From the NCBI RefSeq assembly GCF_000725125.1, contig NZ_JFCB01000010.1:1-64000 (forward strand): a stretch of DNA of 64,000 bases. The letters are read 5' to 3'. The DNA comes from Streptomyces toyocaensis. GTDB lineage: Bacteria > Actinomycetota > Actinomycetes > Streptomycetales > Streptomycetaceae. Both the position numbers and the translations under genes were made by a program. Below the pieces are notes generated by a model, which saw only the letters and a list, made by a program, of their open reading frames with translations, was not told where the DNA came from and ran no database searches. Of this stretch, positions 40,927-49,942 are shown piece by piece (positions within the stretch are counted from its first letter, which is position 1; the number at the start of each line of letters is the position of its first letter).

Positions 40927-42516
40927 GTGAGCTCGAAACCCGTCGTACTCATCGCTGAAGAGCTGTCGCCCGCCACCGTCGACGCCCTCGGCCCGGACTT
41001 CGAGATCCGCCACTGCAACGGCGCGGACCGTGCCGAGCTGCTCCCGGCCATCGCCGAGGTGGACGCGATTCTGGTCCGCTCGGCCACCAAGGTCGACGCC
41101 GAGGCGATCGCCGCCGCCCGCCGGCTCAAGGTCGTCGCCCGCGCCGGCGTCGGTCTCGACAACGTGGACGTCTCCGCCGCCACCAAGGCCGGCGTGATGG
41201 TCGTCAACGCCCCCACCTCGAACATCGTCACCGCCGCCGAGCTGGCCTGTGGTCTGATCGTCGCCACCGCGCGCAACATCCCGCAGGCCAACGCCGCGCT
41301 GAAGAACGGCGAGTGGAAGCGGAGCAAGTACACGGGCGTCGAGCTCGCCGAGAAGACCCTCGGCGTCGTGGGTCTGGGGCGGATCGGCGCCCTCGTCGCC
41401 CAGCGCATGTCCGCGTTCGGCATGAAGGTCGTCGCCTACGACCCCTACGTGCAGCCCGCGCGGGCCGCGCAGATGGGCGTCAAGGTGCTGTCGCTGGACG
41501 AGCTGCTCGAGGTCTCCGACTTCATCACCGTCCACCTGCCCAAGACCCCCGAGACCCTCGGTCTGATCGGCGACGAGGCGCTGCGCAAGGTCAAGCCGGG
41601 CGTGCGTGTCATCAACGCCGCGCGCGGCGGCATCGTCGACGAGGAGGCGCTGTACTCGGCGCTGAAGGAGGGCCGGGTCGCCGGCGCGGGCCTGGACGTG
41701 TACGCCAAGGAGCCGTGCACGGACTCCCCGCTGTTCGAGTTCGACCAGGTCGTCTGCACCCCGCACCTCGGCGCCTCGACCGACGAGGCCCAGGAGAAGG
41801 CCGGTGTCGCCGTCGCCCGCTCGGTGCGTCTCGCGCTCGCCGGCGAGCTGGTCCCCGACGCGGTGAACGTACAGGGCGGCGTCATCGCCGAGGACGTCAA
41901 GCCGGGCCTGCCGCTCGCCGAGCGCCTCGGCCGGATCTTCACCGCGCTCGCCGGTGAGGTCGCGGTCCGCCTCGACGTCGAGGTGTACGGCGAGATCACC
42001 CAGCACGACGTGAAGGTGCTGGAGCTGTCCGCGCTCAAGGGCGTCTTCGAGGACGTCGTCGACGAGACGGTCTCCTACGTCAACGCCCCGCTGTTCGCCC
42101 AGGAGCGCGGTGTCGAGGTCCGGCTGACCACCAGCTCGGAGTCGGCCGACCACCGCAACGTCGTCACCGTGCGCGGCACCCTCTCCGGCGGCGAGGAGAT
42201 CTCGGTCTCCGGCACGCTGGCCGGTCCCAAGCACGTCCAGAAGATCGTCGCGGTCGGCGAGTACGACGTCGACCTCGCGCTCGCCGACCACATGGTCGTC
42301 CTGCGCTACGAGGACCGTCCGGGTGTCGTCGGCACCGTGGGCCGCATCCTCGGTGAGGCGGGCATCAACATCGCGGGCATGCAGGTCGCCCGGGCGACGG
42401 TCGGCGGCGAGGCGCTCGCCGTGCTGACGGTCGACGACACGGTGTCCCCCGGGGTGCTGGGCGAGCTGGCGGCCGAGATCGGCGCTACGTCGGCCCGCTC
42501 GGTCAACCTGGTCTGA
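40927..42516 (+). CDS. serA: D-3-phosphoglycerate dehydrogenase
   Basis: The product has 529 residues from GTG 40927, with GAGG six bases upstream. It is the first enzyme of serine synthesis and oxidises 3-phosphoglycerate with NAD. It has the type I long form: substrate domain, Rossmann domain (TLGVVGLGRIGALVAQRMSA), catalytic Arg in VINAARGGIVDE, Glu in YAKEPCTDSP and His in TPHLGASTDEAQ. An intervening allosteric domain (about 320-450) and a C-terminal ACT domain (RYEDRPGVVGTVGRILGEAG) that may bind serine follow. It is complete. Confidence 0.97.
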   Translation: MSSKPVVLIAEELSPATVDALGPDFEIRHCNGADRAELLPAIAEVDAILVRSATKVDAEAIAAARRLKVVARAGVGLDNVDVSAATKAGVMVVNAPTSNIVTAAELACGLIVATARNIPQANAALKNGEWKRSKYTGVELAEKTLGVVGLGRIGALVAQRMSAFGMKVVAYDPYVQPARAAQMGVKVLSLDELLEVSDFITVHLPKTPETLGLIGDEALRKVKPGVRVINAARGGIVDEEALYSALKEGRVAGAGLDVYAKEPCTDSPLFEFDQVVCTPHLGASTDEAQEKAGVAVARSVRLALAGELVPDAVNVQGGVIAEDVKPGLPLAERLGRIFTALAGEVAVRLDVEVYGEITQHDVKVLELSALKGVFEDVVDETVSYVNAPLFAQERGVEVRLTTSSESADHRNVVTVRGTLSGGEEISVSGTLAGPKHVQKIVAVGEYDVDLALADHMVVLRYEDRPGVVGTVGRILGEAGINIAGMQVARATVGGEALAVLTVDDTVSPGVLGELAAEIGATSARSVNLV

Positions 42517-42522
42517 GAGTCC

Positions 42523-42539
42523 CGGGGGTTCCGCCCCCG
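42523..42539. repeat. GC-rich intergenic palindrome after serA
   Basis: CGGGGG and CCCCCG face each other around TTCCG seven bases after the serA stop. It is similar in type to the element at 11739-11757. Confidence 0.45.
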
Positions 42540-42567
42540 AACCCCGTTCACCCCGAACGGGCCGTCC

Positions 42568-42750
42568 TCACACGCCGGACGGGCTGAGTGTCTCAGCCTG
42601 TCCGGCGTTTTCCGTGGGCGCCTGCGGACGCACCCGGATGTGCCGCAGGCCGGCGGCCGCCGGCACCGCCGCCCCGAGGAGCAGCACCGCACCCGCGATC
42701 GCGGCGCCCCGCATCCCGCTGGTGAACGCCTCCCGCGCGGCCGTCGCCAG
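42568..42750 (-). pseudogene. MFS (DHA2-type) transporter, C-terminal remnant
   Basis: On the minus strand the last 60 residues of a frame read PLATAAREAFTSGMRGAAIA, then a hydrophobic segment (GAVLLLGAAVPAAAG), and a polar tail ending TLSPSGV and a stop. This is the form of the last helix and tail of DHA2 (EmrB/QacA-type) drug exporters. The frame upstream (beyond about 42750) turns into the antisense of a TetR gene and has no further transporter sequence. I conclude that the N-terminal 400 or more residues are lost. Confidence 0.6.
42572..42608. terminator. Bidirectional hairpin after serA
   Basis: ACGCCGGAC (42572-42580) pairs with GTCCGGCGT (42600-42608). Inside, GGCTGAG (42582-42588) pairs with CTCAGCC (42592-42598) around TGT. 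One mismatch separates the two stems. TTT follows on the plus strand. It covers the end of the minus-strand transporter remnant, so it was probably the shared terminator of serA and that gene. Confidence 0.8.
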
Positions 42751-43165
42751 GGGGATGGGCGACGCCTTCGACGGGGACGGGACGGTCGACGGTGCCGAGC
42801 CGGGCTCCCTGGAGCGGTTCGAGCGGGTGGGGGCGAACATCATCGGGACCATGAAGGACCCGGGCTCGGTGTGGCGGCTCAGCATGGAGGTCCTGGCCCT
42901 CGGCTACCGGCTCCCGGAGGTGCGCGACCGTCTCGCTGCGGCGCAGCGCGAGGCCGGGCGCGGACTGGTTCCGCTGCTGATGGGCGGCCGGGAGGAGGAC
43001 GTGTCCGACGAGACCGCGGACACCCTCGGCATGTTCTACGTGACGCTGATGACGGGCCTCATCGCCCAGTGGACCTTCGACCCGGGCACCGCCCCCGACG
43101 CCGCACAGCTCACCGCCGGCCTTCGCCGGGTGATCGGGGCGGCCGCCGCAGACGGTGCGCCTTGA
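42751..43165 (+). pseudogene. TetR family regulator, C-terminal remnant
   Basis: The plus-strand frame from about 42757 encodes GSLERFERVGANIIGTMKDP, then SVWRLSMEVLALGYRLPEVR, ETADTLGMFYVTLMTGLIAQ and a tail to TGA 43163-43165. This is the ligand-binding part of a TetR/AcrR regulator. No helix-turn-helix lies upstream in frame: before 42757 the frame is the antisense of the transporter remnant. ATG 42755-42757 has no separated ribosome binding site. It overlaps the end of the PucR-type gene by 56 bases, as expected for a decaying gene. Confidence 0.65.
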
Positions 43166-44402
43166 GCGCCATGTGCAGCAGCAGGCGGTCCTCCCCGTCG
43201 TCCAGGTCCAGGCCCGTGAGCTGCTCGATCCGGGACAGGCGGTAGTAGAGGGTCTGCCGGTGGATGCCCAGCTCGGCCGCCGCGCGACCGGCCTGGCCCG
43301 CGCGGTCGAGGTAGACCTCGGCGGTGCGGGCCAGTTCCGTCTGCGCGGGGGAGAGCAGCGGGCTGACGGCGGGATCGCGGGCGGCCGCGGGGGGCAGCGC
43401 GGTCAGCAGCCGGAAGGGGCCGATCGACGCCCACTGGGCGACCGGACCGAGCCGGGGTTCGGCCAGTGCCGCCCGCGCCGACGCCGAGGCCTCCTCCCAG
43501 GCCCTGCCCAGGTCGGCGAGGCCCGCGCGGGGCGCGGCGATCCCGGCCGCCCGCGGGGGGCCGCCGTCCCCGGCGCGCTCCAGCAGCCGGGAGGCCGCCG
43601 ACGTCGCCGGGGCCGGCGCGTCCGTCGAGCGCAGTCGCAGCAGCAGGGCCAGGGACAGGCCACCCCCCACTGCCTCAGGGGCGTGGGAGGCACCCCCGGC
43701 CCCACCGGCACCCCCGGAACCCCCGGCACCCCACGGCAGGGTGCACAGCGCCGTCGCGCCCGGCACGGTACGGACCGACGGGGCGTCGTCGGGGCCGGCG
43801 GAGGGCCAGGGCGCGACGCACACCACCGTGTGCGGACCGTCGGCGCGGTCGCCGAGTGCGGTGCGCAGCTCGGCGACCGCCATCTCCCTCTGCCAGTCCC
43901 GCTCCGCGGTCAGCACCGCCCGCAGTTCGCGGGTGAGGTCGGCGCCGTGCTGGGCCTCGTCCGCGAGCAGGGCCCCGATCCGCGCCGTCACCCGCATGGC
44001 CGCGTCCAGTTGCTGCGGTGAGGGGCCCGGGTCGTAGTCGAGCAGCCAGACGTAACCGAGGACGACTCCCCTGTGGCGTACCGGCAGACAGACGCGTCCG
44101 CGGTGCACGCCCGCCTCCGGGGTGCGCGGAATGCGTACCGGGCCCGTCGCGCGCGTGATGCCGAAGCCCTCGAACCAGGCGCGGACGGCGGCGGTCGAAC
44201 GGCGGGTCAGGATCGAGCGGGTGCGCACGGGGTCCAGCGCCGACGGATCGAGGTCGCCCTCGCTGTCGTACGCCCCGAACGCGATCAGCTCGAAATCCCG
44301 GTTCTCCAGGGTCGCCGGAGCGCCCAGCAGCTCGGAGATCTCGTCCACCAGCTCCTGGTAGTCGTCCCGGTGTTCCGACGTCACCCGGGCATTGTGTCGC
44401 AC
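43110..44402 (-). CDS. PucR-family regulator, probable control of proline catabolism
   Basis: The product has 430 residues from the GTG at 44400-44402. Val 7 (GTG 44382-44384) is a second possible start. The N-terminal half (about 10-150) is a sensor-like region with [20 protein letters not shown] and [18 protein letters not shown]. The middle has a Gly/Ala-rich linker. The C-terminal PucR HTH is [20 protein letters not shown]. It is divergent from the proline dehydrogenase gene. In this layout a PucR protein typically activates the adjacent putA-type genes in response to proline. That role is inferred from position. Confidence 0.85.
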   Translation of the reverse strand: MRHNARVTSEHRDDYQELVDEISELLGAPATLENRDFELIAFGAYDSEGDLDPSALDPVRTRSILTRRSTAAVRAWFEGFGITRATGPVRIPRTPEAGVHRGRVCLPVRHRGVVLGYVWLLDYDPGPSPQQLDAAMRVTARIGALLADEAQHGADLTRELRAVLTAERDWQREMAVAELRTALGDRADGPHTVVCVAPWPSAGPDDAPSVRTVPGATALCTLPWGAGGSGGAGGAGGASHAPEAVGGGLSLALLLRLRSTDAPAPATSAASRLLERAGDGGPPRAAGIAAPRAGLADLGRAWEEASASARAALAEPRLGPVAQWASIGPFRLLTALPPAAARDPAVSPLLSPAQTELARTAEVYLDRAGQAGRAAAELGIHRQTLYYRLSRIEQLTGLDLDDGEDRLLLHMALKAHRLRRPPRSPGEGRR

Positions 44403-44559
44403 ATCCGGCAGCCTTCATACATCTGTCTGAGATCTCCGGCACGGATGCGTGACAGGTGTCGATGGCCCAGGATCGGGGTCATCCTTAGGTTTCACGGTGG
44501 TTCTCCGTGCCGTACCCGGGACGTCGGGTGACGGCCTCATGCACTCGTGGAGGTGCCCC

Positions 44560-45486
44560 GTGCTGGGTCCCGTGATTCTCGCCGCGTCGCGCAGCGACCG
44601 GATGCGACGCCTGATCTCGGCGGCCCCGGTGACCAAGCAGGTCGTCGACCGCTTCATCCCCGGCGAGACCGTCGACGAGATCCTGCCGATCATCCAGGAG
44701 CTCACCGGCAAGGGCCTGGAACTCACCATGGACGTCGTCGGCGAGGACATCACCACTCCCGGGCAGGCCGCCGCCGCGCGCGACGCGTACCTGGAGCTGA
44801 TCGACCGGCTGAAGCCGCTGGAGCTCGGCACCCGCGCCGAGATGTCGGTGAAGCTGTCGATGTTCGGCCAGGCCCTCCCCGGCGGCCACGAGCTGGCGCT
44901 CGCCAACGTCCGCCCGGTCGTCGAGGCCGCGGCCGAGATCGGCACCACCGTCACGCTGGACGCCGAGGACCACACCACCCTCGACTCGATGTTCGCCATC
45001 CACGAGGAGCTGCGCAAGGACGCCCCGCAGACGGGCTGCGTCATCCAGGCCTACCTCTTCCGCACCGAGGAGGACGCGCGCCGCCTCGCCGCGGCCGGCA
45101 GTCGCGTACGGTTGGTGAAGGGCGCCTACAAGGAGCCCGCCGAAGTCGCCCACCAGCAGAAGCACGAGATCGACAAGGCGTACGTGCGCATCCTGCGGAC
45201 GCTGATGGAGGGCGAGGGGTACCCGATGATCGGTTCCCACGACCCGCGTCTGATCTCCATCACCCAGGAACTGGCCCGCACCGCCGGGCGCAAGCCCGAC
45301 GAGTACGAGTTCCAGATGCTCTACGGCATCCGCGGCGACGAGCACCTGCGGCTGGCCGCCGAGGGCCACCGCATGCGCGTCTACACGGCCTACGGCACCG
45401 ACTGGTACGGCTACTTCATGAGGCGTCTGGCGGAGAAGCCGGCGAACCTGAGCTTCTTCCTGCGCAGCATGATCACCAAGGGCTGA
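44560..45486 (+). CDS. Proline dehydrogenase
   Basis: The product has 308 residues from GTG 44560, preceded by GGAGGT with a five-base gap. A longer frame from 44449 lacks a ribosome binding site and conserved sequence. The FAD-containing enzyme oxidises proline to pyrroline-5-carboxylate. Family signs are VDEILPIIQELTGKGLELTM, MSVKLSMFG, LDAEDHTTLDS, QAYLFRTEEDARRL, RLVKGAYKEP and the C-terminal substrate-binding MRVYTAYGTDWYGYFMRRL. It is a monofunctional actinobacterial form. It is 35 bases before the dehydrogenase that uses its product. Confidence 0.95.
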   Translation: MLGPVILAASRSDRMRRLISAAPVTKQVVDRFIPGETVDEILPIIQELTGKGLELTMDVVGEDITTPGQAAAARDAYLELIDRLKPLELGTRAEMSVKLSMFGQALPGGHELALANVRPVVEAAAEIGTTVTLDAEDHTTLDSMFAIHEELRKDAPQTGCVIQAYLFRTEEDARRLAAAGSRVRLVKGAYKEPAEVAHQQKHEIDKAYVRILRTLMEGEGYPMIGSHDPRLISITQELARTAGRKPDEYEFQMLYGIRGDEHLRLAAEGHRMRVYTAYGTDWYGYFMRRLAEKPANLSFFLRSMITKG

Positions 45487-45521
45487 GACCACACCGCTCA
45501 CGACAAGGAGTTACGCCACCC

Positions 45522-47153
45522 ATGGACGCTGTGACCCAGGTCCCCACCCCCGTCAACGAGCCGGTGCACGGCTACGCTCCCGGGACGCCCGAGCGTGCCC
45601 GGCTGGAGGCCAAGCTCAAGGAGCTGGCCGACAACCCCATCGACCTGCCCTGCACCATCGGCGGCGAGAAGCGGATGGGCGGCGGCGAGCGCTTCGACGT
45701 CGTGCAGCCGCACCACCACAAGGCCCGCCTGGGCACGTACGCCAACGCCACCCAGCAGGACGCCCGGGACGCCATCGACGCGGCCCTCGCCGCCGCGCCC
45801 GCCTGGCGCGCGATGTCCTTCGACGACCGCGCGGCGATCATCCTGCGGGCTGCCGAGCTGCTGGCCGGCCCGTGGCGCGAGACCATCGCCGCCTCCACCA
45901 TGCTGGGCCAGTCCAAGACGGCTCAGCAGGCCGAGATCGACAGCCCCTGCGAGCTGGTCGACTTCTGGCGCTTCAACGTCCACTACGCGCGCGGCATCCT
46001 CGCCGAGCAGCCCCCGGCCAACTCCCCGGGCGTGTGGAACCGCCTCGACCACCGCCCGCTCGAGGGCTTCGTGTACGCGATCACGCCGTTCAACTTCAGC
46101 GCCATCGCGGCCAACCTGCCCACCGCTCCCGCGCTGATGGGCAACGTGGTGGTCTGGAAGCCGTCCCCGACCCAGACCCACGCCGCCGTGCTGCTGATGC
46201 AGCTGCTTGAGGAGGCCGGTCTGCCCAAGGGCGTCATCAACCTCGTCACCGGCGACGGCCTCGAGGTCTCCGAGGTCGCACTGGAGCACCGGGACCTGGC
46301 CGGCATCCACTTCACCGGCTCGACCAAGACCTTCCAGCACCTGTGGAAGACGGTCGGCAACAACATCGAGAAGTACCGCACCTACCCGCGCCTGGTCGGC
46401 GAGACCGGCGGCAAGGACTTCGTCGTCGCCCACCCCAGTGCCGACCGCGCGATCCTCAAGACCGCCCTGACCCGCGGTGCCTTCGAGTACCAGGGCCAGA
46501 AGTGCTCGGCGACCTCCCGCGCCTACGTCCCGGCGTCGATCTGGAACTCCGGCTTCAAGGAGGAGTTCGCCGCCGAGGTCGACGGCATCAGGATGGGTGA
46601 CGTCACCGACCTGTCCAACTTCATCGGCGCCGTCATCGACGAGCGGTCCTTCGCCAAGAACAAGGCCGCCATCGACCGTGCCAAGGAGGACGCGTCCTGC
46701 ACGATCGTCGCGGGCGGCTCCTACGACGACTCCGAGGGCTGGTTCGTCCGCCCGACCGTCATCGAGTGCGACGACCCGGAGAACGAGGTGTTCCGCACCG
46801 AGTACTTCGGCCCGATCCTCGCCGTGCACGTCTACGACGACGAGAAGTACGACGAGATGCTGACCCAGATGGAGTCGGTGTCGGACTACGCGCTGACCGG
46901 CTCGGTCATCGCAGGCGACCGTGCGGCGGCGGCGTACACGATGGACAAGCTGCGCTACGCGGCCGGCAACTTCTACATCAACGACAAGTCGACCGGGGCT
47001 GTCGTCGGCCAGCAGCCCTTCGGCGGCGGCCGTGCCTCCGGCACCAACGACAAGGCCGGTGCCCCGCAGAACCTGATGCGCTGGACGCTGACCCGCGCCA
47101 TCAAGGAGACGCTGGTCCCGCCGACCGACTACACGTACCCGCACATGGGCTGA
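45522..47153 (+). CDS. pruA: L-glutamate gamma-semialdehyde dehydrogenase
   Basis: The product has 543 residues from ATG 45522, with AAGGAG at 45505-45510. It completes proline breakdown by oxidising glutamate semialdehyde to glutamate with NAD. Aldehyde dehydrogenase parts are ITPFNFSAIAANLPTAPAL, IHFTGSTKTFQHLWKTVGNN, the general base Glu in LVGETGGKDFVVAHPSADRA, and the catalytic Cys in FEYQGQKCSATSRAYVP. The C-terminal QQPFGGGRASGTNDKAG is also typical. Together with the previous gene it replaces a fused PutA. A 14-bp hairpin ends the unit. Confidence 0.96.
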   Translation: MDAVTQVPTPVNEPVHGYAPGTPERARLEAKLKELADNPIDLPCTIGGEKRMGGGERFDVVQPHHHKARLGTYANATQQDARDAIDAALAAAPAWRAMSFDDRAAIILRAAELLAGPWRETIAASTMLGQSKTAQQAEIDSPCELVDFWRFNVHYARGILAEQPPANSPGVWNRLDHRPLEGFVYAITPFNFSAIAANLPTAPALMGNVVVWKPSPTQTHAAVLLMQLLEEAGLPKGVINLVTGDGLEVSEVALEHRDLAGIHFTGSTKTFQHLWKTVGNNIEKYRTYPRLVGETGGKDFVVAHPSADRAILKTALTRGAFEYQGQKCSATSRAYVPASIWNSGFKEEFAAEVDGIRMGDVTDLSNFIGAVIDERSFAKNKAAIDRAKEDASCTIVAGGSYDDSEGWFVRPTVIECDDPENEVFRTEYFGPILAVHVYDDEKYDEMLTQMESVSDYALTGSVIAGDRAAAAYTMDKLRYAAGNFYINDKSTGAVVGQQPFGGGRASGTNDKAGAPQNLMRWTLTRAIKETLVPPTDYTYPHMG

Positions 47154-47168
47154 CCTCCCGCGCGTACC

Positions 47169-47206
47169 ACCGGGGCCGGGCCGTCCTCGACGGGCCCGGC
47201 CCCGGT
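47169..47206. terminator. Bidirectional terminator after pruA, 14-bp stem
   Basis: ACCGGGGCCGGGCC (47169-47182) and GGCCCGGCCCCGGT (47193-47206) pair exactly around a 10-base loop. It lies between the pruA stop and the stop of the convergent hydrolase (47212). Confidence 0.85.
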
Positions 47207-47211
47207 GTCTG

Positions 47212-48078
47212 TCAGGGGGTGAGGCGGCGGGCGAGGAAGTCCCGCATGAGGGCGGCGATCCGGTCCGCGTGGGTCTCCAGGGCGAAGTGGCCGGTGGGCA
47301 GGAGGTGGACCTCAGCTTCCGGCAGGTCGCGCTGGAAGGCGAGGGCGCCGGCCGGCACGAAGATCTCGTCGTGGGCACCCCAGGTGGCCAGCAGCGGGAC
47401 CCGGCTCTCGCGGAAGTACGCCTGGAAGGCCGGGTAGAGGGCGATGTTGGACCCGTAGTCGGAGATCAGGTCGAGCTGGATCTCCGCCTGGCCGGGGCGG
47501 GCGATGAGCGCCGCGTCGTGCTCGTAGGCGTCCGGGCTGACCAGACTCGGGTCCGGAACGCCGTGCAGGTACTGCCACTTGATCCCGTCGAGCGTGTAGA
47601 TCTCACGCACCGGGGCCTCGGTCTCGGGCGTGCGGTGCGCGACGAGGTCGAGCACGGGTGCCCAGGCCTCCTTGCCGAGGCCCTCCTCGTAGGCGTTGCC
47701 GTTCTGGGTGACGACCGCGGTGACGCGGTCGGGGTGGGCCAGGGCGAGGCGCAGCCCGATGGGGGCGCCGTAGTCCTGCACGTAGAGCGCGAACCGGTCG
47801 AGTCCCAGCGTCTCGGTGAACTCCCCGGTGAGCGCGGCCAGCGTCTCGAAGGTGTACGCGAAGTCGGTGGGCGGGGGTGTGGCCGACCGGCCGAACCCGA
47901 CGTGGTCGGGGGCGACGACCCGGTACCGGTCGGCGAGGAGCGGGATCAGGTCCCGGAACATGTGCGAACTGCTGGGAAAGCCGTGCAGCAGCAGGAGCAC
48001 CGGGGCGTCGGCGGGGCCGGCCTCGCGGTAGGCGATCTCGTGGCCCTGGACGGTGACGGTGCGATGGGCTGTGGGCAT
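47212..48078 (-). CDS. Alpha/beta hydrolase, haloalkane dehalogenase/epoxide hydrolase type
   Basis: The product has 288 residues from the ATG at 48076-48078. An upstream ATG at 48106-48108 is possible. The fold is classical: HGFPSSSHMFRDLIPLL at the oxyanion hole, VVAPDHVGFGRSATPP, and the nucleophile elbow YVQDYGAPIGLRLALAHP with aspartate instead of serine. A late GHFALETH gives the histidine. An aspartate nucleophile is the mark of epoxide hydrolases and haloalkane dehalogenases. The cap (about 130-210) is large. The substrate is unknown. Its promoter region has two equally spaced dyads at 48090-48171. Confidence 0.88.
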   Translation of the reverse strand: MPTAHRTVTVQGHEIAYREAGPADAPVLLLLHGFPSSSHMFRDLIPLLADRYRVVAPDHVGFGRSATPPPTDFAYTFETLAALTGEFTETLGLDRFALYVQDYGAPIGLRLALAHPDRVTAVVTQNGNAYEEGLGKEAWAPVLDLVAHRTPETEAPVREIYTLDGIKWQYLHGVPDPSLVSPDAYEHDAALIARPGQAEIQLDLISDYGSNIALYPAFQAYFRESRVPLLATWGAHDEIFVPAGALAFQRDLPEAEVHLLPTGHFALETHADRIAALMRDFLARRLTP

Positions 48079-48089
48079 ATCGGCGACCC

Positions 48090-48171
48090 TAACCTCTGAA
48101 TGTTGCATGAGTGGTTACGGAGCTAGTCCATCACGGACTGCTCTAACCGGTCAACCGATTAATGGTGGTTA
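48090..48171. promoter_or_regulatory. Twin TAACC-N18-GGTTA dyads with a third dyad between
   Basis: TAACC (48090-48094) faces GGTTA (48113-48117) across 18 bases. TAACC (48144-48148) faces GGTTA (48167-48171) also across 18 bases. The two units are offset by exactly 54 bases, about five DNA turns. Between them GAGC-T-AGTCC (48120-48129) pairs with GGACT-GCTC (48135-48143). This lies just upstream of the minus-strand hydrolase start. The rest of the 48109-48401 gap is moderately AT-rich and holds no gene that I can support. Confidence 0.55.
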
Positions 48172-48401
48172 GTTTCAGGGTTGCCGTCTCAGATAGTAGG
48201 AAGTCCGAGTACTTGTGCAGACAGGCGCTGCCGGCTCCCCTAACTTTGTAGAAGCCGAACGACTCGCTCGATCAAGCGAATGGCGGTCGTGAGCAAGGCC
48301 CCGTGCAGGCAACCCCTGCGGCCGGTGCTCCCCGCCCCACCCGGCGTCTCGTAACCCCCTCCCCGTCCGTACTCCAGGCATGTCGAAGGAGTCGATGCAC
48401 C

Positions 48402-48533
48402 ATGGCCGAGACGACCGTCCGCCGCCGCGTCCGCCACACCCCCCGCACCAGCGAATCCGACCGCAAGAACGCCGCGGCCGCCCTCCAGCGCGCGCTCGAC
48501 CGCAGGGACAACGGCGGCTCGACCGGCCACTGA
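48402..48533 (+). CDS. Small basic protein of unknown function
   Basis: The product has 43 residues from ATG 48402, with AAGGAG at 48386-48391 and G/C-ending codons throughout. The sequence is MAETTVRRRVRHTPRTSESD, then KNAAAALQRALDRRDNGGST and GH. It is very basic at the front and ends with a short helix. I know no function. It lies 66 bases before leuB and could be a leader or independent small protein. It has no run of Leu codons, so leucine attenuation is not indicated. Confidence 0.6.
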   Translation: MAETTVRRRVRHTPRTSESDRKNAAAALQRALDRRDNGGSTGH

Positions 48534-48599
48534 CACGCCCACGCGTCCGCATGCCGGACGCCGTATGTCATCCCGTGGGACGAGGAGTAGGGTGCCCGC

Positions 48600-49643
48600 A
48601 TGTCTCGCAGCATCAATCTCGCAGTGATCCCCGGTGACGGCATCGGCCAGGAGGTCGTGGCCGAAGGCCTGAAGGTCCTCTCCGCCGTCCTTCCGCAGGA
48701 TGTGAAGCTGGAGACCAAGGACTACGACTTCGGCGCCAAGCGCTACCACGCCACCGGTGAGACCCTCACCGACACCGACCTCGCCGAGCTGAAGCGGCAC
48801 GACGCCATCCTGCTCGGCGCCATCGGCGACCCGTCGGTCCCCTCCGGTGTCCTCGAGCGCGGCTTCCTGCTCAAGCTCCGCTTCGCCTTCGACCACCACG
48901 TCAACCTGCGTCCGTCGAAGCTCCTCCCGGGTGTCGCCACCCCGCTCGCCGGCCAGCCCGCGATCGACTTCGTCGTCGTCCGCGAGGGAACCGAGGGGCC
49001 GTACACGGGCAACGGCGGCACCATCCGCAAGGGCACGCCGCACGAGGTGGCCACCGAGGTCTCCGTCAACACGGCCTTCGGTGTCGAGCGCGTGGTCCGC
49101 GACGCCTTCGCCCGCGCCCAGGCCCGGCCCCGCAAGAAGCTCACGCTGGTCCACAAGAACAACGTGCTGACGTTCGCCGGCCACCTGTGGACGAACGTCT
49201 TCACCAAGGTGGCCGAGGAGTACCCCGAGGTCACCACCGACTACATCCACGTCGACGCCGCGACGATCTACCTCGTCACCGACCCGGCCCGCTTCGACGT
49301 CATCGTCACCGACAACCTCTTCGGTGACATCATCACCGACCTCGCCGCGGCCGTCTCCGGCGGCATCGGTGTCGCCGCGAGCGGGAACATCAACCCCTCC
49401 GGCGAGTTCCCGTCCATGTTCGAGCCCGTGCACGGCTCGGCCCCGGACATCGCCGGCCAGGGCAAGGCCGACCCCAGCGCCACGGTCCTGTCCGTCGCCC
49501 TCCTCCTGCGCCACCTCGGTCACGACGCCGAGGCCGCCCGGATCGAGGAGGCCGTCTCCGCCGACCTCGCGCAGCGCGGCGCCCTGCCCGCCCGCAGCAC
49601 CTCGGAGATCGGCGACGCGCTCGCCGCGCGAGTAGCCGGCTGA
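48600..49643 (+). CDS. leuB: 3-isopropylmalate dehydrogenase
   Basis: The product has 347 residues from ATG 48600. It is the third enzyme of leucine synthesis and oxidatively decarboxylates 3-isopropylmalate with NAD. Visible marks are [32 protein letters not shown], the [15 protein letters not shown] loop with substrate residues, DRAAT-type metal-binding aspartates in [20 protein letters not shown], and [14 protein letters not shown]. It is the short actinobacterial form. The gene stands alone here: leuA, leuC and leuD are not in the window. Confidence 0.95.
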   Translation: MSRSINLAVIPGDGIGQEVVAEGLKVLSAVLPQDVKLETKDYDFGAKRYHATGETLTDTDLAELKRHDAILLGAIGDPSVPSGVLERGFLLKLRFAFDHHVNLRPSKLLPGVATPLAGQPAIDFVVVREGTEGPYTGNGGTIRKGTPHEVATEVSVNTAFGVERVVRDAFARAQARPRKKLTLVHKNNVLTFAGHLWTNVFTKVAEEYPEVTTDYIHVDAATIYLVTDPARFDVIVTDNLFGDIITDLAAAVSGGIGVAASGNINPSGEFPSMFEPVHGSAPDIAGQGKADPSATVLSVALLLRHLGHDAEAARIEEAVSADLAQRGALPARSTSEIGDALAARVAG

Positions 49644-49942
49644 CCCGGCGCCCCTCGACACCCGGGGCCTGCCGCCGAACTCCCGCCTGCTCGGCGGTGT
49701 CCGGCGCGCACGCCCCCCCCGCCGCCGGGTCGCATCCGCGCCCGGCGGCTTCCCCCTGTCCCCGCCGGGTGCCACCATCGACCACCGGGCCGCATTCACC
49801 CTGTTTCTTCCGCGACAGCCTCCGGGCGATAATCGAACGCGGAGCCGCGGAATGAGGGAATGCTCGGACGACCTGGTACTGGCCACCGGCCGTACGGGCG
49901 TGAGCGCGGCCCGTCACTACAACCGGTGAAGGACAACCACTC
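49644..49942 (+). promoter_or_regulatory. ilvE upstream region with a GATAAT box
   Basis: In the 299 bases between leuB and ilvE, GATAAT at 49828-49833 is the one good -10 candidate. It lies about 115 bases before the ilvE start. TTTCTT at 49804-49809 sits 18 bases upstream as a weak -35. No open frame with Streptomyces codon bias, and no leader peptide, is seen here. Confidence 0.35.

Noticed and set aside
42614..43165. Full TetR gene starting at 42614
   Set aside because: The first 45 codons are the antisense of a transporter C-terminus and encode no helix-turn-helix.
44449..44559. Extended N-terminus of proline dehydrogenase
   Set aside because: It is not conserved in the family as I know it. 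GTG 44560 has GGAGGT at ideal spacing and gives the usual 308 residues.
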